A stretch of DNA of 64,000 bases, taken from Virgibacillus proomii. GTDB taxonomy: Bacteria; Bacillota; Bacilli; Bacillales; Amphibacillaceae. Shown here one piece after another: positions 1 through 8,770 of the stretch. The stretch spans positions 57,945 through 121,944 of the forward strand of contig NZ_JAHLNO010000029.1 of the NCBI RefSeq assembly GCF_018916875.1, in the 5' to 3' direction. The position numbers and the translations under genes are program-made. Position 1 is the first letter of the stretch. The number at the start of each line of letters is the position of its first letter. The notes below the pieces were generated by a model. The model made no database searches, was not told the origin of the DNA, and saw nothing but the letters and a program-made list of their open reading frames with translations.

Positions 1-1002
1 GTTATTTCCCATGCCTTAAAGGAATTGATTAAAGCAAGTGACAATGTTATTATAATGGGTCATAAGGCGCCAGATATGGACTCATTGGGATCAGCAATCG
101 GCATTTTAAATATTGCACTTGCTAATGATGTCCCCGGCTATATTGTCTTTGATCCGGAAGATGTGGATACAGGAGTCCATCGATTAGTTAAGGCTATTAA
201 ACAAGATAAAGAGCTTTGGCAATACTTTATTGATCCAGATGAATCGGAATCTATTATCAATAATCGAAGCCTTGTCGTTGTAGTCGATACTCATCGGCCT
301 TCCATGGTGGCAAATGAAGTGTTGTTACAGAAATCAGATTATAAAGTTGTTATAGATCACCATCGTCGGGGAGAATACTTTATTGCAAATCCTACTTTAG
401 TGTATATGGAGCCATACGCTTCTTCTACAGCTGAATTAGTAACAGAACTTCTAGAGTACCAGCCGAAAAAGCTGAAGTTAAGCATGCTTGAAGCTACAGC
501 TCTTTTAGCAGGAATTATCGTGGATACGAAAAGCTTTACGTTAAGAACCGGGTCCAGAACCTTTGATGCTGCCTCCTATTTACGAGCAAAAGGTGCAGAT
601 ACAGTCCTTGTTCAGGAGTTTATGAAAGAAGATATGGAGGTTTATATCAAGCGCAGCAAATTAATTGAGCGAGCAGAAATGTACCGTGGCCAAATAGCGA
701 TTGCTAAGGCTGAGAAAGGTCAGGTGCACGGTCCTGTATTAATTGCTCAGACAGCAGATATCTTGCTAACAATGAGTGAAATAGCTGCTTCCTTTGTCAT
801 CTCTGAGAGAAGTGATGGGCGAGTGGGAATTAGTGCCCGTTCATTAGGAGATATCAATGTTCAAGTGATTATGGAAAAAATGAATGGTGGTGGACATTTG
901 ACAAATGCTGCCACACAAATTGATGATATAACTGTTGACGAAGCAGAACAAATGTTAAAACAGATACTAGATGAATATTATGAGGGGAGCGATTCTAAAT
1001 GA
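1..1002 (+). CDS. gdpP: Cyclic-di-AMP phosphodiesterase GdpP, C-terminal part (cut by window edge)
   Basis: The reading frame is open from base 1, so the 5' part (membrane segments, PAS and degenerate GGDEF domains of the family) lies outside the window. What remains is the DHH/DHHA1 catalytic region: GHKAPDMDS near bases 58-84, the family's metal-binding motif, then VIDHH near 349-363, and the DHHA1 glycine motif GGGH near 886-897. GdpP degrades c-di-AMP to pApA at the membrane. Its stop overlaps the rplI start (ATGA), so the two are translationally coupled. Gene order gdpP-rplI-dnaB is the usual Bacillaceae arrangement. Confidence 0.95.
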   Translation, partial: VISHALKELIKASDNVIIMGHKAPDMDSLGSAIGILNIALANDVPGYIVFDPEDVDTGVHRLVKAIKQDKELWQYFIDPDESESIINNRSLVVVVDTHRPSMVANEVLLQKSDYKVVIDHHRRGEYFIANPTLVYMEPYASSTAELVTELLEYQPKKLKLSMLEATALLAGIIVDTKSFTLRTGSRTFDAASYLRAKGADTVLVQEFMKEDMEVYIKRSKLIERAEMYRGQIAIAKAEKGQVHGPVLIAQTADILLTMSEIAASFVISERSDGRVGISARSLGDINVQVIMEKMNGGGHLTNAATQIDDITVDEAEQMLKQILDEYYEGSDSK

Positions 1003-1448
1003 AAGTAATCTTTCTTAAAGATGTTAAAGGTAAAGGTAAGAAAGGCGATGTAAAAAATGTTTCCGATGGTTACGCTCGGAACTATTTATTAAAAAATAAT
1101 TTGGCCCAAGAAGCAACCCCAGGTAATCTGAAAGCTCTGGAAGCGAAGAAGCGCAAACAAAAACAGTTGGAACAAGAAGAAAAAGAAGAAGCGATAAAAT
1201 TAAAAGATAAGCTGGGAGAATTAACTGTGGAATTAACCGCTAAATCAGGTGATAATGGCCGTTTATTCGGATCAATTACAAGCAAACAAATCTCCGAAGC
1301 GCTACAAAAAAATCATGGTTATAAAATAGATAAACGTAAAATTGAGCTGGATTCACCAATTCGTTCATTAGGTTATATGACTGTTCCTGTAAAGCTTCAT
1401 CCAGAGGTTACAGGTTCCATTAAAGTACATGTTATAGAGAAACAATAG
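999..1448 (+). CDS. rplI: 50S ribosomal protein L9
   Basis: The product has 149 residues, the normal L9 length. The N-terminal rRNA-binding domain shows the L9 signature ([20 protein letters not shown], residues 11-30). A long Lys/Glu-rich connecting helix follows at about 40-75, and the C-terminal domain ends in VIEKQ. The ATG overlaps the last codon of gdpP by 4 nt and has GAGGGGAG upstream, so the start is secure. L9 binds the large subunit near the L1 stalk. Confidence 0.97.
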   Translation: MKVIFLKDVKGKGKKGDVKNVSDGYARNYLLKNNLAQEATPGNLKALEAKKRKQKQLEQEEKEEAIKLKDKLGELTVELTAKSGDNGRLFGSITSKQISEALQKNHGYKIDKRKIELDSPIRSLGYMTVPVKLHPEVTGSIKVHVIEKQ

Positions 1449-1773
1449 ACCAAGATAAGCAAGCTTAAAGTGGAAGGTTAAAAAGAGGATAAAAAGACCG
1501 GATGGCTAAGAACGTGGTGTTCTTGAAAAAGCATTTTTCCATCATGCGATACATTGCTGTGAAATCTACTCTTACCTGCTATAGCAATGCTGATACTATT
1601 ACGACCTGTTGAGTTGATTGAGAAGGCGACATCTCGAGCCGCCTTTTTAATCCGATTTTTCAACAACTTTTTTAATACTATGCTTACATATATGGCATTT
1701 TCCTATCTTGAGAGCACAAATGAAGGCATTTGTGCTTCTCTAATGTTACCTCCGCGGAAAGGGGAGACACTTG
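1449..1773. other. rplI-dnaB intergenic region with stem-loop
   Basis: There is no convincing gene here. Bases 1712-1738 contain a perfect 9-bp stem, GCACAAATG...CATTTGTGC, with a 4-5 nt loop, about 35 nt before the dnaB start. It lacks a T-run directly after it, so it may be an attenuator or mRNA 5' structure rather than a plain terminator. A 62-codon minus-strand frame at 1478-1666 has a protein-like composition but no family I recognise and no good ribosome site. Confidence 0.45.
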
Positions 1774-3144
1774 ATGAATGAGATTGATCGTACACCTCCA
1801 CACAACATAGAAGCAGAACAATCTATCATTGGGGCGATCTTTATCGATCCAGAGGCGTTTAATACTGCTGCTGAAATACTTATTCCTGAGGATTTTTATC
1901 GTGCTAGTCATCAGCGCATTTTTGCTAGTATGATCGCATTGGCTGATCGAGGAGAACCGATTGATGTTGTCACTGTAACTGCTTATTTACACAATGTACA
2001 GCAATTGGAGGAAGCAGGAGGCGTCCAATATTTATCTCAGGTGGCAGAAAGTGTACCAACGTCTGCAAATATTGGCTATTATTGCCGCATCGTTGAAGAA
2101 AAGGCATTATTGCGGAGGCTTATCCGCTCAGCGACGGATATCGTAACATCGAGTTTTGAGCGGCAGGATGATGTAGAAGATGTACTAAATGAAGCGGAAA
2201 AAAGTATCCTAGATGTTTCGAGCAGAAAAAATTCAGGGGCTTTTAAAAATATTAAAGATGTCTTAATTGAAGTATATGATAATATTGAGCAGCTGCATCA
2301 ACAAAATGCGGATGTCACCGGAATTCCGACTGGTTTCCGGGATTTAGATCGAATTACTTCTGGTTTTCAGCCAAATGATTTAATTATTATTGCCGCCCGC
2401 CCTTCCGTAGGTAAAACGGCATTTGCTTTAAATGTTGCTCAGAATGTGGCTGTGAATACAGATGAGAACGTGGCTATTTTCAGCTTGGAAATGGGGGCGG
2501 AACAGCTTGTACAGCGTATGCTTTGTGCCGAGGGAAATATCGATGCACAACGCCTGCGTAATGGACAGTTACAAGCAGATGACTGGACGAAGTTAACGAT
2601 GGCAATGGGAAGTTTATCGAATGCCGGCATTTACATTGATGATACTCCGGGAATTCGGGTCGCTGATATTCGCTCTAAATGCCGAAGATTAAAACAAGAG
2701 CATGGGTTAGGGATGATTTTAATTGATTACTTACAGCTAATTCAAGGAAGTGTAAATTCCCGGGAAAACAGGCAGCAGGAAGTTTCAGAAATATCCCGAT
2801 CACTAAAAGGATTAGCAAGAGAGCTAAATGTTCCTTTGATTGCACTATCTCAGCTTTCCCGTGGGGTAGAGTCACGACAGGATAAACGCCCAATGATGTC
2901 AGATTTACGTGAATCTGGAAGTATTGAACAAGATGCAGATATTGTTGGTTTCCTTTATCGTGATGATTATTATGATTCAGAGTCCGAAAAACAAAATATT
3001 ATTGAGATTATCATTTCCAAACAGCGTAATGGTCCGGTCGGTACGGTCGAATTAGCCTTTGTTAAAGAATATAATAAATTCGTTGATCTGGATCATCGCT
3101 ACTCAGAAAGCGATATTCCACCAGTGCCAGTCCAAGCACAGTGA
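1774..3144 (+). CDS. dnaB: Replicative DNA helicase (DnaB type)
   Basis: 456 residues, normal for DnaB (called DnaC in B. subtilis). Order: N-terminal all-helical domain about 1-110, linker helix, RecA-like motor domain from about 170. Walker A is ARPSVGKTA near residue 208, Walker B is MILIDYLQL near 313, followed by the conserved QQEVSEISRSLK and LSQLSRGVE segments. I chose ATG 1774 rather than the adjoining TTG 1771 because GGGGA at 1761-1765 is well spaced to it and the family starts with a short acidic N-terminus. It unwinds DNA as a hexamer at the fork. A strong terminator follows. Confidence 0.96.
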   Translation: MNEIDRTPPHNIEAEQSIIGAIFIDPEAFNTAAEILIPEDFYRASHQRIFASMIALADRGEPIDVVTVTAYLHNVQQLEEAGGVQYLSQVAESVPTSANIGYYCRIVEEKALLRRLIRSATDIVTSSFERQDDVEDVLNEAEKSILDVSSRKNSGAFKNIKDVLIEVYDNIEQLHQQNADVTGIPTGFRDLDRITSGFQPNDLIIIAARPSVGKTAFALNVAQNVAVNTDENVAIFSLEMGAEQLVQRMLCAEGNIDAQRLRNGQLQADDWTKLTMAMGSLSNAGIYIDDTPGIRVADIRSKCRRLKQEHGLGMILIDYLQLIQGSVNSRENRQQEVSEISRSLKGLARELNVPLIALSQLSRGVESRQDKRPMMSDLRESGSIEQDADIVGFLYRDDYYDSESEKQNIIEIIISKQRNGPVGTVELAFVKEYNKFVDLDHRYSESDIPPVPVQAQ

Positions 3145-3180
3145 ACAGCCTTTATGGAAGGTATACACCCAAATAATATT

Positions 3181-3222
3181 AGTAGTACAAAACCAAGGCC
3201 TTGGTTTTGTACTACTTTTTTT
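3181..3222 (+). terminator. Rho-independent terminator of dnaB
   Basis: Two perfectly complementary 18-nt arms abut each other at 3181-3216 (centre AAGG/CCTT), followed by a run of T. The arm length without a spacer loop is unusual: it is one 36-nt perfect palindrome. It ends the gdpP-rplI-dnaB transcription unit. Confidence 0.85.
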
Positions 3223-3237
3223 TACAAGGACTAGAGA

Positions 3238-3365
3238 CTACTTGAATAGGTCGCACGAAGAAAAAGTACTTCTTTTTCAAGGGAAAAGCACTCTTTGAAT
3301 GAAGTTCACTTTCTCTTGTTATAAGTTCTTCAGTTTGTATGCCGCTCCCCGAGCGCTTTTTGCTT
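3238..3365. repeat. Family C plus family D repeat modules
   Basis: The segment starting TCGCACGAAGAAAAAGT and running through TTTTTCAAGGG to AATGAAGTTCACTTT is a family C module; it recurs near 16.7, 22.85, 24.0 and 32.85 kb. The tail AAGTTCTTCAGTTTGTATGCCGC is a family D module. It lies between the dnaB terminator and the purA promoter. Confidence 0.7.
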
Positions 3366-3512
3366 ATCTTATATTTTAGAAAGCAGGTATAAGAGTTTGC
3401 ACAAGATAGTATGCTATGGGATGAGTGTAAAACCTTTACAAAACGTAAATATTAGCTTCCTGTTTTAAAAGGATGCGTAATTACAAATTTAAATATCTTA
3501 ATAACTTATTAA

Positions 3513-3585
3513 ACGAATATTAATTGATTTATTTTAAATAATGTTCGTGTTTTACGTTGACTGGTTCTGTTCTTACTGGTAGAAT
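3513..3585 (+). promoter_or_regulatory. purA promoter with PurR operator (PurBox pair)
   Basis: Inverted half-sites ACGAATATT (3513-3521) and AATGTTCGT (3540-3548) are separated by 18 nt, as for PurR PurBoxes. Just downstream is a near-consensus sigma-A promoter: TTGACT (3557-3562), 17-nt spacer, TAGAAT (3580-3585). Thus the operator lies upstream of and next to the -35. PurR-PRPP control of purA is known in B. subtilis; the boxes are seen here, control is inferred. The same half-site pair with the same spacing is found at guaC. Confidence 0.8.
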
Positions 3586-3639
3586 TACTAATGTATTTTA
3601 ATAAAAACATATATTATATTTATTCAGTGGAGGTGCACT

Positions 3640-4926
3640 ATGTCCTCAGTAGTAGTAGTTGGAACGCAGTGGGGCGATGAAGGGAAAGGGAAGATTACCG
3701 ACTTCTTATCGCAAAATGCCGAAGTTGTTGCGCGTTACCAAGGAGGGAATAATGCAGGGCATACGATTAAATTTGACGATATTACGTACAAATTGCATTT
3801 AATTCCTTCTGGTATATTTTTTAAAGAAAAAACATGTGTCTTAGGAAATGGTATGGTAATTGATCCAAAAGCATTTGTAGAAGAAATTGCCTATTTGCAT
3901 GAACGGAATGTGACGACCGATAATTTACGGATTAGTAATCGAGCGCATGTTATTCTTCCATATCACCTAAAATTAGATGTTTTACAAGAAGCGGACAAAG
4001 GCGAAAATAAAATTGGGACAACGAAAAAAGGAATTGGACCTGCATATATGGACAAAGCTGCACGTTGCGGAATCCGCATTGCTGATTTGATGGATAAAGA
4101 TATATTCCGAGAAAAACTAGAACAAAATTTAAAGGAAAAAAACCGGTTCTTTGAGAAAGTATATGAAGTAGAGCCTATACAAGTGAACGATATTCTTGAA
4201 GAATATTATGCATATGGTCAACAAATGGCTCCATATGTCTGCGATACATCTGTTGTACTAAACGTTGCATTGGATGAAGGCCGCCGGGTTTTATTTGAAG
4301 GTGCACAAGGAGTTATGCTTGATATTGACCAAGGTACCTACCCGTTTGTTACATCTTCCAACCCGATTGCAGGGGGAGTTACTATCGGGGCAGGTATAGG
4401 ACCAACAAAGATTAATCATGTTGTTGGCGTGTCCAAGGCATATACTACGCGTGTAGGTGATGGGCCATTTCCAACCGAATTAAAGGATGAGACAGGGGAT
4501 CGTATTCGTGAAGTTGGTCGTGAATATGGTACGACTACAGGGCGTCCACGCCGCGTCGGCTGGTTTGATAGTGTGGTTGTTCGACATGCTCATCGCGTTA
4601 GTGGGATTACAGATTTATCTTTGAACTCTATCGATGTATTAACTGGAATAGAAACATTGAAAATTTGTGTTGCTTATAAATATAAAGGTGAAATTCTACA
4701 TGATTTTCCAGCAAGCCTAGCAGTACTTGCCCAGTGTGAGCCGGTTTATGAAGAAATGCCAGGCTGGACAGAAGATATTACAGGTGTAAAGAGCTTGCAT
4801 GAATTACCTGAAAATGCAAGACATTACTTAGAACGAGTTTCACAATTAACAGAGATTCCATTATCTATTTTCTCGGTCGGACCGGATCGCACACAAACAA
4901 ATGTTGTACGCAGCGTTTATAGCTAA
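3640..4926 (+). CDS. purA: Adenylosuccinate synthetase
   Basis: 428 residues, normal length. The N-terminus has the GTP/IMP-binding signature [11 protein letters not shown] (catalytic Asp13) and GGNNAGHT with the catalytic His41. [14 protein letters not shown] and the C-terminal [11 protein letters not shown] region are further family signatures. It joins IMP and aspartate using GTP, the first committed step to AMP. GTGGAGGTG stands 5 nt before the ATG. It is a single-gene unit with its own PurR-type promoter and terminator. Confidence 0.97.
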   Translation: MSSVVVVGTQWGDEGKGKITDFLSQNAEVVARYQGGNNAGHTIKFDDITYKLHLIPSGIFFKEKTCVLGNGMVIDPKAFVEEIAYLHERNVTTDNLRISNRAHVILPYHLKLDVLQEADKGENKIGTTKKGIGPAYMDKAARCGIRIADLMDKDIFREKLEQNLKEKNRFFEKVYEVEPIQVNDILEEYYAYGQQMAPYVCDTSVVLNVALDEGRRVLFEGAQGVMLDIDQGTYPFVTSSNPIAGGVTIGAGIGPTKINHVVGVSKAYTTRVGDGPFPTELKDETGDRIREVGREYGTTTGRPRRVGWFDSVVVRHAHRVSGITDLSLNSIDVLTGIETLKICVAYKYKGEILHDFPASLAVLAQCEPVYEEMPGWTEDITGVKSLHELPENARHYLERVSQLTEIPLSIFSVGPDRTQTNVVRSVYS

Positions 4927-4987
4927 TTCAATCGTCCTTTGTAAATAGGTACTATAGGTATTAACTGATAATAGGCTATGAACGATA

Positions 4988-5035
4988 AGTTCGCTAAGCA
5001 TTGTCAAACAGAGGCAAAAGCTTAGCGAACTTTTT
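4988..5035 (+). terminator. purA terminator
   Basis: A 12-bp perfect stem, AGTTCGCTAAGC (4988-4999) with GCTTAGCGAACT (5020-5031), a 20-nt loop, then TTTTT. It lies 60 nt after purA. Confidence 0.85.
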
Positions 5036-5115
5036 GCACTTATGTAGGAAATTATGGAAATTATGGAAATTATATCCGTTTTAGTATGGTAGTTATTGTT
5101 TATGAAAGTAGTTTT

Positions 5116-5413
5116 GTCTAGCTTAAGCGCTCGAGCGACTAGCAAACTTCGATCTCCTTCCTGCGATAAGTCATCATCGGCTCCTATGTCGCCGTGATTT
5201 CTTTATCTCGTCAGAAGTTCTCCAGTTTGTACGTCACTAACCCGATCGCTTGTACTTTTGATGTCTAGCTTAAGCGCTCGAGCGACTAGCAAACTTCGAT
5301 CTCCTTTCTGCGATAAGTCATCATCGGCTCGAACCTAAAGGAATGCCGACTAAAAAGCGGACTTGCCGCCCAACATCGGCATACCCCTATTGCAGGGGCA
5401 TGATTTCTTTATC
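5116..5413. repeat. Two tandem family A repeat copies with a D module between
   Basis: Both copies open with GTCTAGCTTAAGCGCTCGAG (5116 and 5263) and continue through CAAACTTCGATCTCC and GATAAGTCATCATCGGCTC. The first copy lacks the middle; the second has a stem ATGCCGA...TCGGCAT. A family D module (TCGTCAGAAGTTCTCCAG) sits between them at 5207-5255. These are dispersed intergenic repeats, also found at 14.3, 25.1 and 33.0 kb. Confidence 0.75.
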
Positions 5414-5630
5414 CCGGATGTAAGGAGGCGTATTTTTCTCATTTCAAAAATATGCTTATGATGTTGTGAGCATGATGAGAAAAACCCCTCCTAAATCCCC
5501 GATTGGTTCATCTAACATTTCTTGGGAAAAGCATTCCAAGAAATGAGTTTCACTTTATCTCGTCAGAAGTTCTCCAGTTTGTACGTCGCAACCCCGATCG
5601 CATACGACGTCTGACGTTAAATTTTTTTCT
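5408..5630. repeat. Family B repeat copy B1 with D module
   Basis: The copy starts TTTATCCCGGATGTAAGG and ends GTTTCACTTTATC (5550-5561). The first hairpin is AGGAGG...CCTCCT with an inner TTTTTCTCAT/ATGAGAAAAA pairing. The second is CATTTCTTGG...CCAAGAAATG. Sequences of both stems differ from other copies but pairing is kept. A family D module follows at 5560-5600. Confidence 0.7.
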
Positions 5631-5645
5631 CTTTTAACATAAAAG

Positions 5646-5691
5646 AAAAGACTGATTCATGGGGGAGCAACGCTTGAATCAGTCTTTTTTC
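5646..5691. terminator. Orphan rho-independent terminator-like hairpin
   Basis: A 14-bp stem AAAAGACTGATTCA with TGAATCAGTCTTTT and a loop GGGGGAGCAACGCT, then further T. No gene ends nearby on either strand. It could terminate read-through from the repeats or a small RNA starting in them. Confidence 0.6.
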
Positions 5692-5981
5692 TAGTATAAA
5701 ATTAAAGTGTTAGAATAACATGCATAAAAATAAAAATCACTGCAATAAATAATGATTCTTCGATCTACCCAAATAAATCTCCCATTGCGTTCGTATTCAT
5801 ATCACGTTATAGTAAAAGCAAACTTATTTATCTACATGTGATGTTCAAAAAGGAGAATAAAGGACCAAAAATTTTAAGGCAGCAAAGTTTGAAATATGTA
5901 TAAGAATGAGCTCTAGAACAAGCCAAACAAAGAGGTTTAATGTCTATTTTTGGTAAACTTTTTGAATAATTTTTAAAAGAC
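5692..5981. other. Intergenic, with a short C-terminal gene scrap
   Basis: There is no complete gene. A frame ending at 5969 encodes LEQAKQRGLMSIFGKLFE and stop, which looks like the tail of a real protein, but no start or ribosome site accompanies it and I cannot name the family. Confidence 0.3.
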
Positions 5982-6170
5982 ATTTATCCCGCATGTAAGG
6001 TGCTGTAAACTCCCACTTCAAGAGCCTGAGTGGTACAAAAGGGTCTAATGGGAGAAAACGGCACCTAAATGCCCGATTCGTTCAATGGGCCTTTAGGTCA
6101 TCATACCCTTGTGGTACTAACATTCAGTAGGACTGGAAGAAAACTCCTACTGAATGAAGTTTCACTTTAT
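5982..6170. repeat. Family B repeat copy B2, between purA and walR
   Basis: A good reference copy: it opens ATTTATCCCGCATGTAAGG and ends GTTTCACTTTAT. Hairpin 1 pairs AAGGTGCTGT...ACGGCACCTAA around an inner CTCCCACTT/AATGGGAG. Hairpin 2 is CATTCAGTAGGA...TCCTACTGAATG (perfect 12 bp). It ends 45 nt before walR, so it borders or overlaps the walR promoter region. Confidence 0.75.
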
Positions 6171-6214
6171 TTAAAAGTACGATAGAATAGATAGTATTGT
6201 AATATAAGAAGGAT

Positions 6215-6928
6215 GTGGCAAAGGTGAATCAAAAGATATTAGTTGTTGATGATGAACAGCCAATTGCTGATATAGTTAAATTTAATTTAGAAAAAGAAGG
6301 TTATGAAGTAATCGTTGCTTATGATGGAGATGAAGCGATTCGTTTAGCACAAGGAGAGAATCCTGATCTAGTAATTTTAGATATTATGTTACCTAATAAA
6401 GATGGTAATGAAGTATGCCGGGAGATTCGTAAAACGCAAACGATGCCAATTATTATGCTGACAGCTAAGGACTCTGAAATAGATAAAGTACTTGGGCTTG
6501 AATTGGGGGCAGATGATTATGTTACGAAACCATTTAGCAATCGTGAATTAATCGCTCGAGTGAAAGCAAATCTTCGTAGACAACAAGTTGTTCCAGATGA
6601 TACTGCAAAGACTTCGAAGGATATTAAAATCGGCTCGTTAGTTATTCATCCTGATGCGTATATCGTGTCACGTGATGGCGAGCAAATTGAGCTGACCCAT
6701 CGTGAGTTTGAATTATTACATTATCTTGCTCGTCATATTGGACAAGTCATGACAAGAGAGCATTTACTGGAAACGGTATGGGGGTATGACTACTTCGGTG
6801 ATGTTCGTACGGTCGATGTTACGGTACGAAGATTGCGAGAGAAGATTGAGGAAACCCCTAGTAATCCGATGTGGATTGTAACAAGACGCGGAGTAGGTTA
6901 TTACTTGCGTAATCCTGATCAGGAGTAG
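6215..6928 (+). CDS. walR: Essential two-component response regulator WalR
   Basis: 237 residues from GTG 6215; GTG 6224 ([10 protein letters not shown]) is an equally good or better start by alignment with B. subtilis WalR, which begins MDKKILVVDD. The receiver domain has the acidic pair in VVDDE, the phosphorylated Asp in VILDIMLP (about residue 56) and Lys in TKPFS. The C-terminal OmpR-type winged helix runs from about 135 ([13 protein letters not shown]). Controls cell-wall autolysins. First gene of walR-walK-walH-walI-walJ. Confidence 0.96.
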   Translation: MAKVNQKILVVDDEQPIADIVKFNLEKEGYEVIVAYDGDEAIRLAQGENPDLVILDIMLPNKDGNEVCREIRKTQTMPIIMLTAKDSEIDKVLGLELGADDYVTKPFSNRELIARVKANLRRQQVVPDDTAKTSKDIKIGSLVIHPDAYIVSRDGEQIELTHREFELLHYLARHIGQVMTREHLLETVWGYDYFGDVRTVDVTVRRLREKIEETPSNPMWIVTRRGVGYYLRNPDQE

Positions 6929-6937
6929 GTTTAGTAC

Positions 6938-8770
6938 ATGAAAAAAGTTGGTTTTTTTCGTTCCATTCAATTGAAGTTCATTATTATTTATATTTTGTTG
7001 TTGCTGGTAGCTATTCAAGTTATCGGCTCGTTTTTTACAACAGAACTGGAAAACAACTTGATGGAAAGCTTTGAAAAATCTATCGAAGCTCGTGTTGAAT
7101 TATTAAGTTATAACTTGGAGCAAGCTTTTCAACGTGAACGTGATGAAGAAGACCCAAATGAGCCGAGCTTGGAAGCTGAAATTCGAGGTATTGTTTCTGA
7201 AGTAGATCCACAGGATATTACGACATTGCAAGTCGTTAATAATCAAAGCAGAGTGATTGCAGCAACAGGATTTGGTTCACAAGATGATATTGATAAGAAA
7301 ACAACCCGCCCGATTATTCAGCGTACCCTTACGACAAATTCACCCGAGATAAGCAAAAATGTAAAAGACAATGACAGATTTTATGTTCTATCTCAGCCTA
7401 TTGTTGATGAAAAGGACCCTGATATTGTGTTGGGGGTCATTTATTTAGAGGCATCATTAGAGCCTGTATATAAGCAATTGATGAATATTAATGAGATCTT
7501 CTTTCAAGGATCCGTCTTAGCGATTACCGTATCTGCGTTTATTGGTATTTTAGTTGCTCGAACGATTACCAAGCCAATTATTGAAATGCGGAGACAAGCG
7601 CAAAAAATGGCAAGAGGTGACTTTACCCAAAAGGTAAATGTGTACGGCTGGGATGAGATTGGTCATCTATCGGAAACTTTTAATGATCTAAACAATCAAC
7701 TAAAGCATTCCTATGCAACGATTGAAGAGGAACGGCGGAAGCTTAGCTCGGTGTTATCCAATATGTCAGATGGTGTTATTGCTATAGATAGTTCTGGTGC
7801 GATTACGTTGATGAATGAAGCTGCTGGGCGTTTAATCGGTCATAATCCAGATGAAATGGTTGGTGAATTCTTACTGGATGTATTGCATCTGGAAGAAAAA
7901 ATGGTAGATATATCTGAACTGCATGAGAGTGGTGCGATGATCATTGATTTCAGTGATGATGAACAGGATTTTATTCTCCGAGCTAATTTTTCAACGGTGT
8001 ATGATGATGAAGAAGATATAACGGGATTTATCACAGTTATAAGTGATGTGACAGAGCAAGAAAAGGTGGAAGCAGAGCGGAGAGAGTTTGTTTCCAATGT
8101 TTCACATGAATTGCGCACACCGCTTACGACAATGAAAAGCTATGTAGAAGCCTTAACTGATGGCGCTTGGGAAGACAAAGAAATTGCACCAAAATTTCTT
8201 CATGTAGTGCATAACGAAACAGATCGGATGATTCGGATGGTTAACGATTTATTACAACTTTCTAAAATGGATGCCAAAGAGTATCCTCTGCAGAAGGAAC
8301 GAGTAGAATTCGTTGATTATTTTCATCAAATTATCGATCGATTTGAAATGCAGGCACCAAAGGGGATCCAGCTGAAGAGCGAGTTACCAAATGGTAGTTA
8401 CTATGTTTGGATGGATAAAGACAAAATGACACAAGTACTCGATAATATCATTTCAAATGCCATTAAATATTCTCCTGAAGGCGGTACGATCAAATTAAAT
8501 GTGGAATATCGACGTCATCATCTTTTAACTAGTATTCAAGACCAAGGTTTAGGTATTCCTTATGATAAATTGGAGAAAATATTTGAGCGTTTTTATCGTG
8601 CTGATAAGGCAAGAACAAGAAAACTTGGAGGAACAGGGCTTGGCTTAGCTATTGCTAAAGAGCTTGTAGAGGCACATCATGGTCAAATTTGGGCAGCAAG
8701 CAAAGAAGGTAAAGGGACAACAATCTACTTTACGCTTCCGCTGATGAATCAGAAGCGGAGAGGTGCATAA
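6938..8770 (+). CDS. walK: Sensor histidine kinase WalK
   Basis: 610 residues. TM1 about 10-30, an extracellular Cache-like domain to about 185, TM2 about 188-208, HAMP about 208-260 (ITKPIIEMRRQAQKMARGDF), PAS about 265-375, HisKA with phospho-acceptor His near 390 in VSHELRTPLTTMKSY, then HATPase_c with GLGIPYDKLEKIFERFYR and GGTGLGLAIAKE. It senses cell-wall status and phosphorylates WalR. Its TAA overlaps the walH ATG (TAATG). Confidence 0.96.
   Translation: MKKVGFFRSIQLKFIIIYILLLLVAIQVIGSFFTTELENNLMESFEKSIEARVELLSYNLEQAFQRERDEEDPNEPSLEAEIRGIVSEVDPQDITTLQVVNNQSRVIAATGFGSQDDIDKKTTRPIIQRTLTTNSPEISKNVKDNDRFYVLSQPIVDEKDPDIVLGVIYLEASLEPVYKQLMNINEIFFQGSVLAITVSAFIGILVARTITKPIIEMRRQAQKMARGDFTQKVNVYGWDEIGHLSETFNDLNNQLKHSYATIEEERRKLSSVLSNMSDGVIAIDSSGAITLMNEAAGRLIGHNPDEMVGEFLLDVLHLEEKMVDISELHESGAMIIDFSDDEQDFILRANFSTVYDDEEDITGFITVISDVTEQEKVEAERREFVSNVSHELRTPLTTMKSYVEALTDGAWEDKEIAPKFLHVVHNETDRMIRMVNDLLQLSKMDAKEYPLQKERVEFVDYFHQIIDRFEMQAPKGIQLKSELPNGSYYVWMDKDKMTQVLDNIISNAIKYSPEGGTIKLNVEYRRHHLLTSIQDQGLGIPYDKLEKIFERFYRADKARTRKLGGTGLGLAIAKELVEAHHGQIWAASKEGKGTTIYFTLPLMNQKRRGA

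Noticed and set aside
4861..5145. 94-codon minus frame over the end of purA
   Set aside because: Shadow of purA and its terminator; no start signal.
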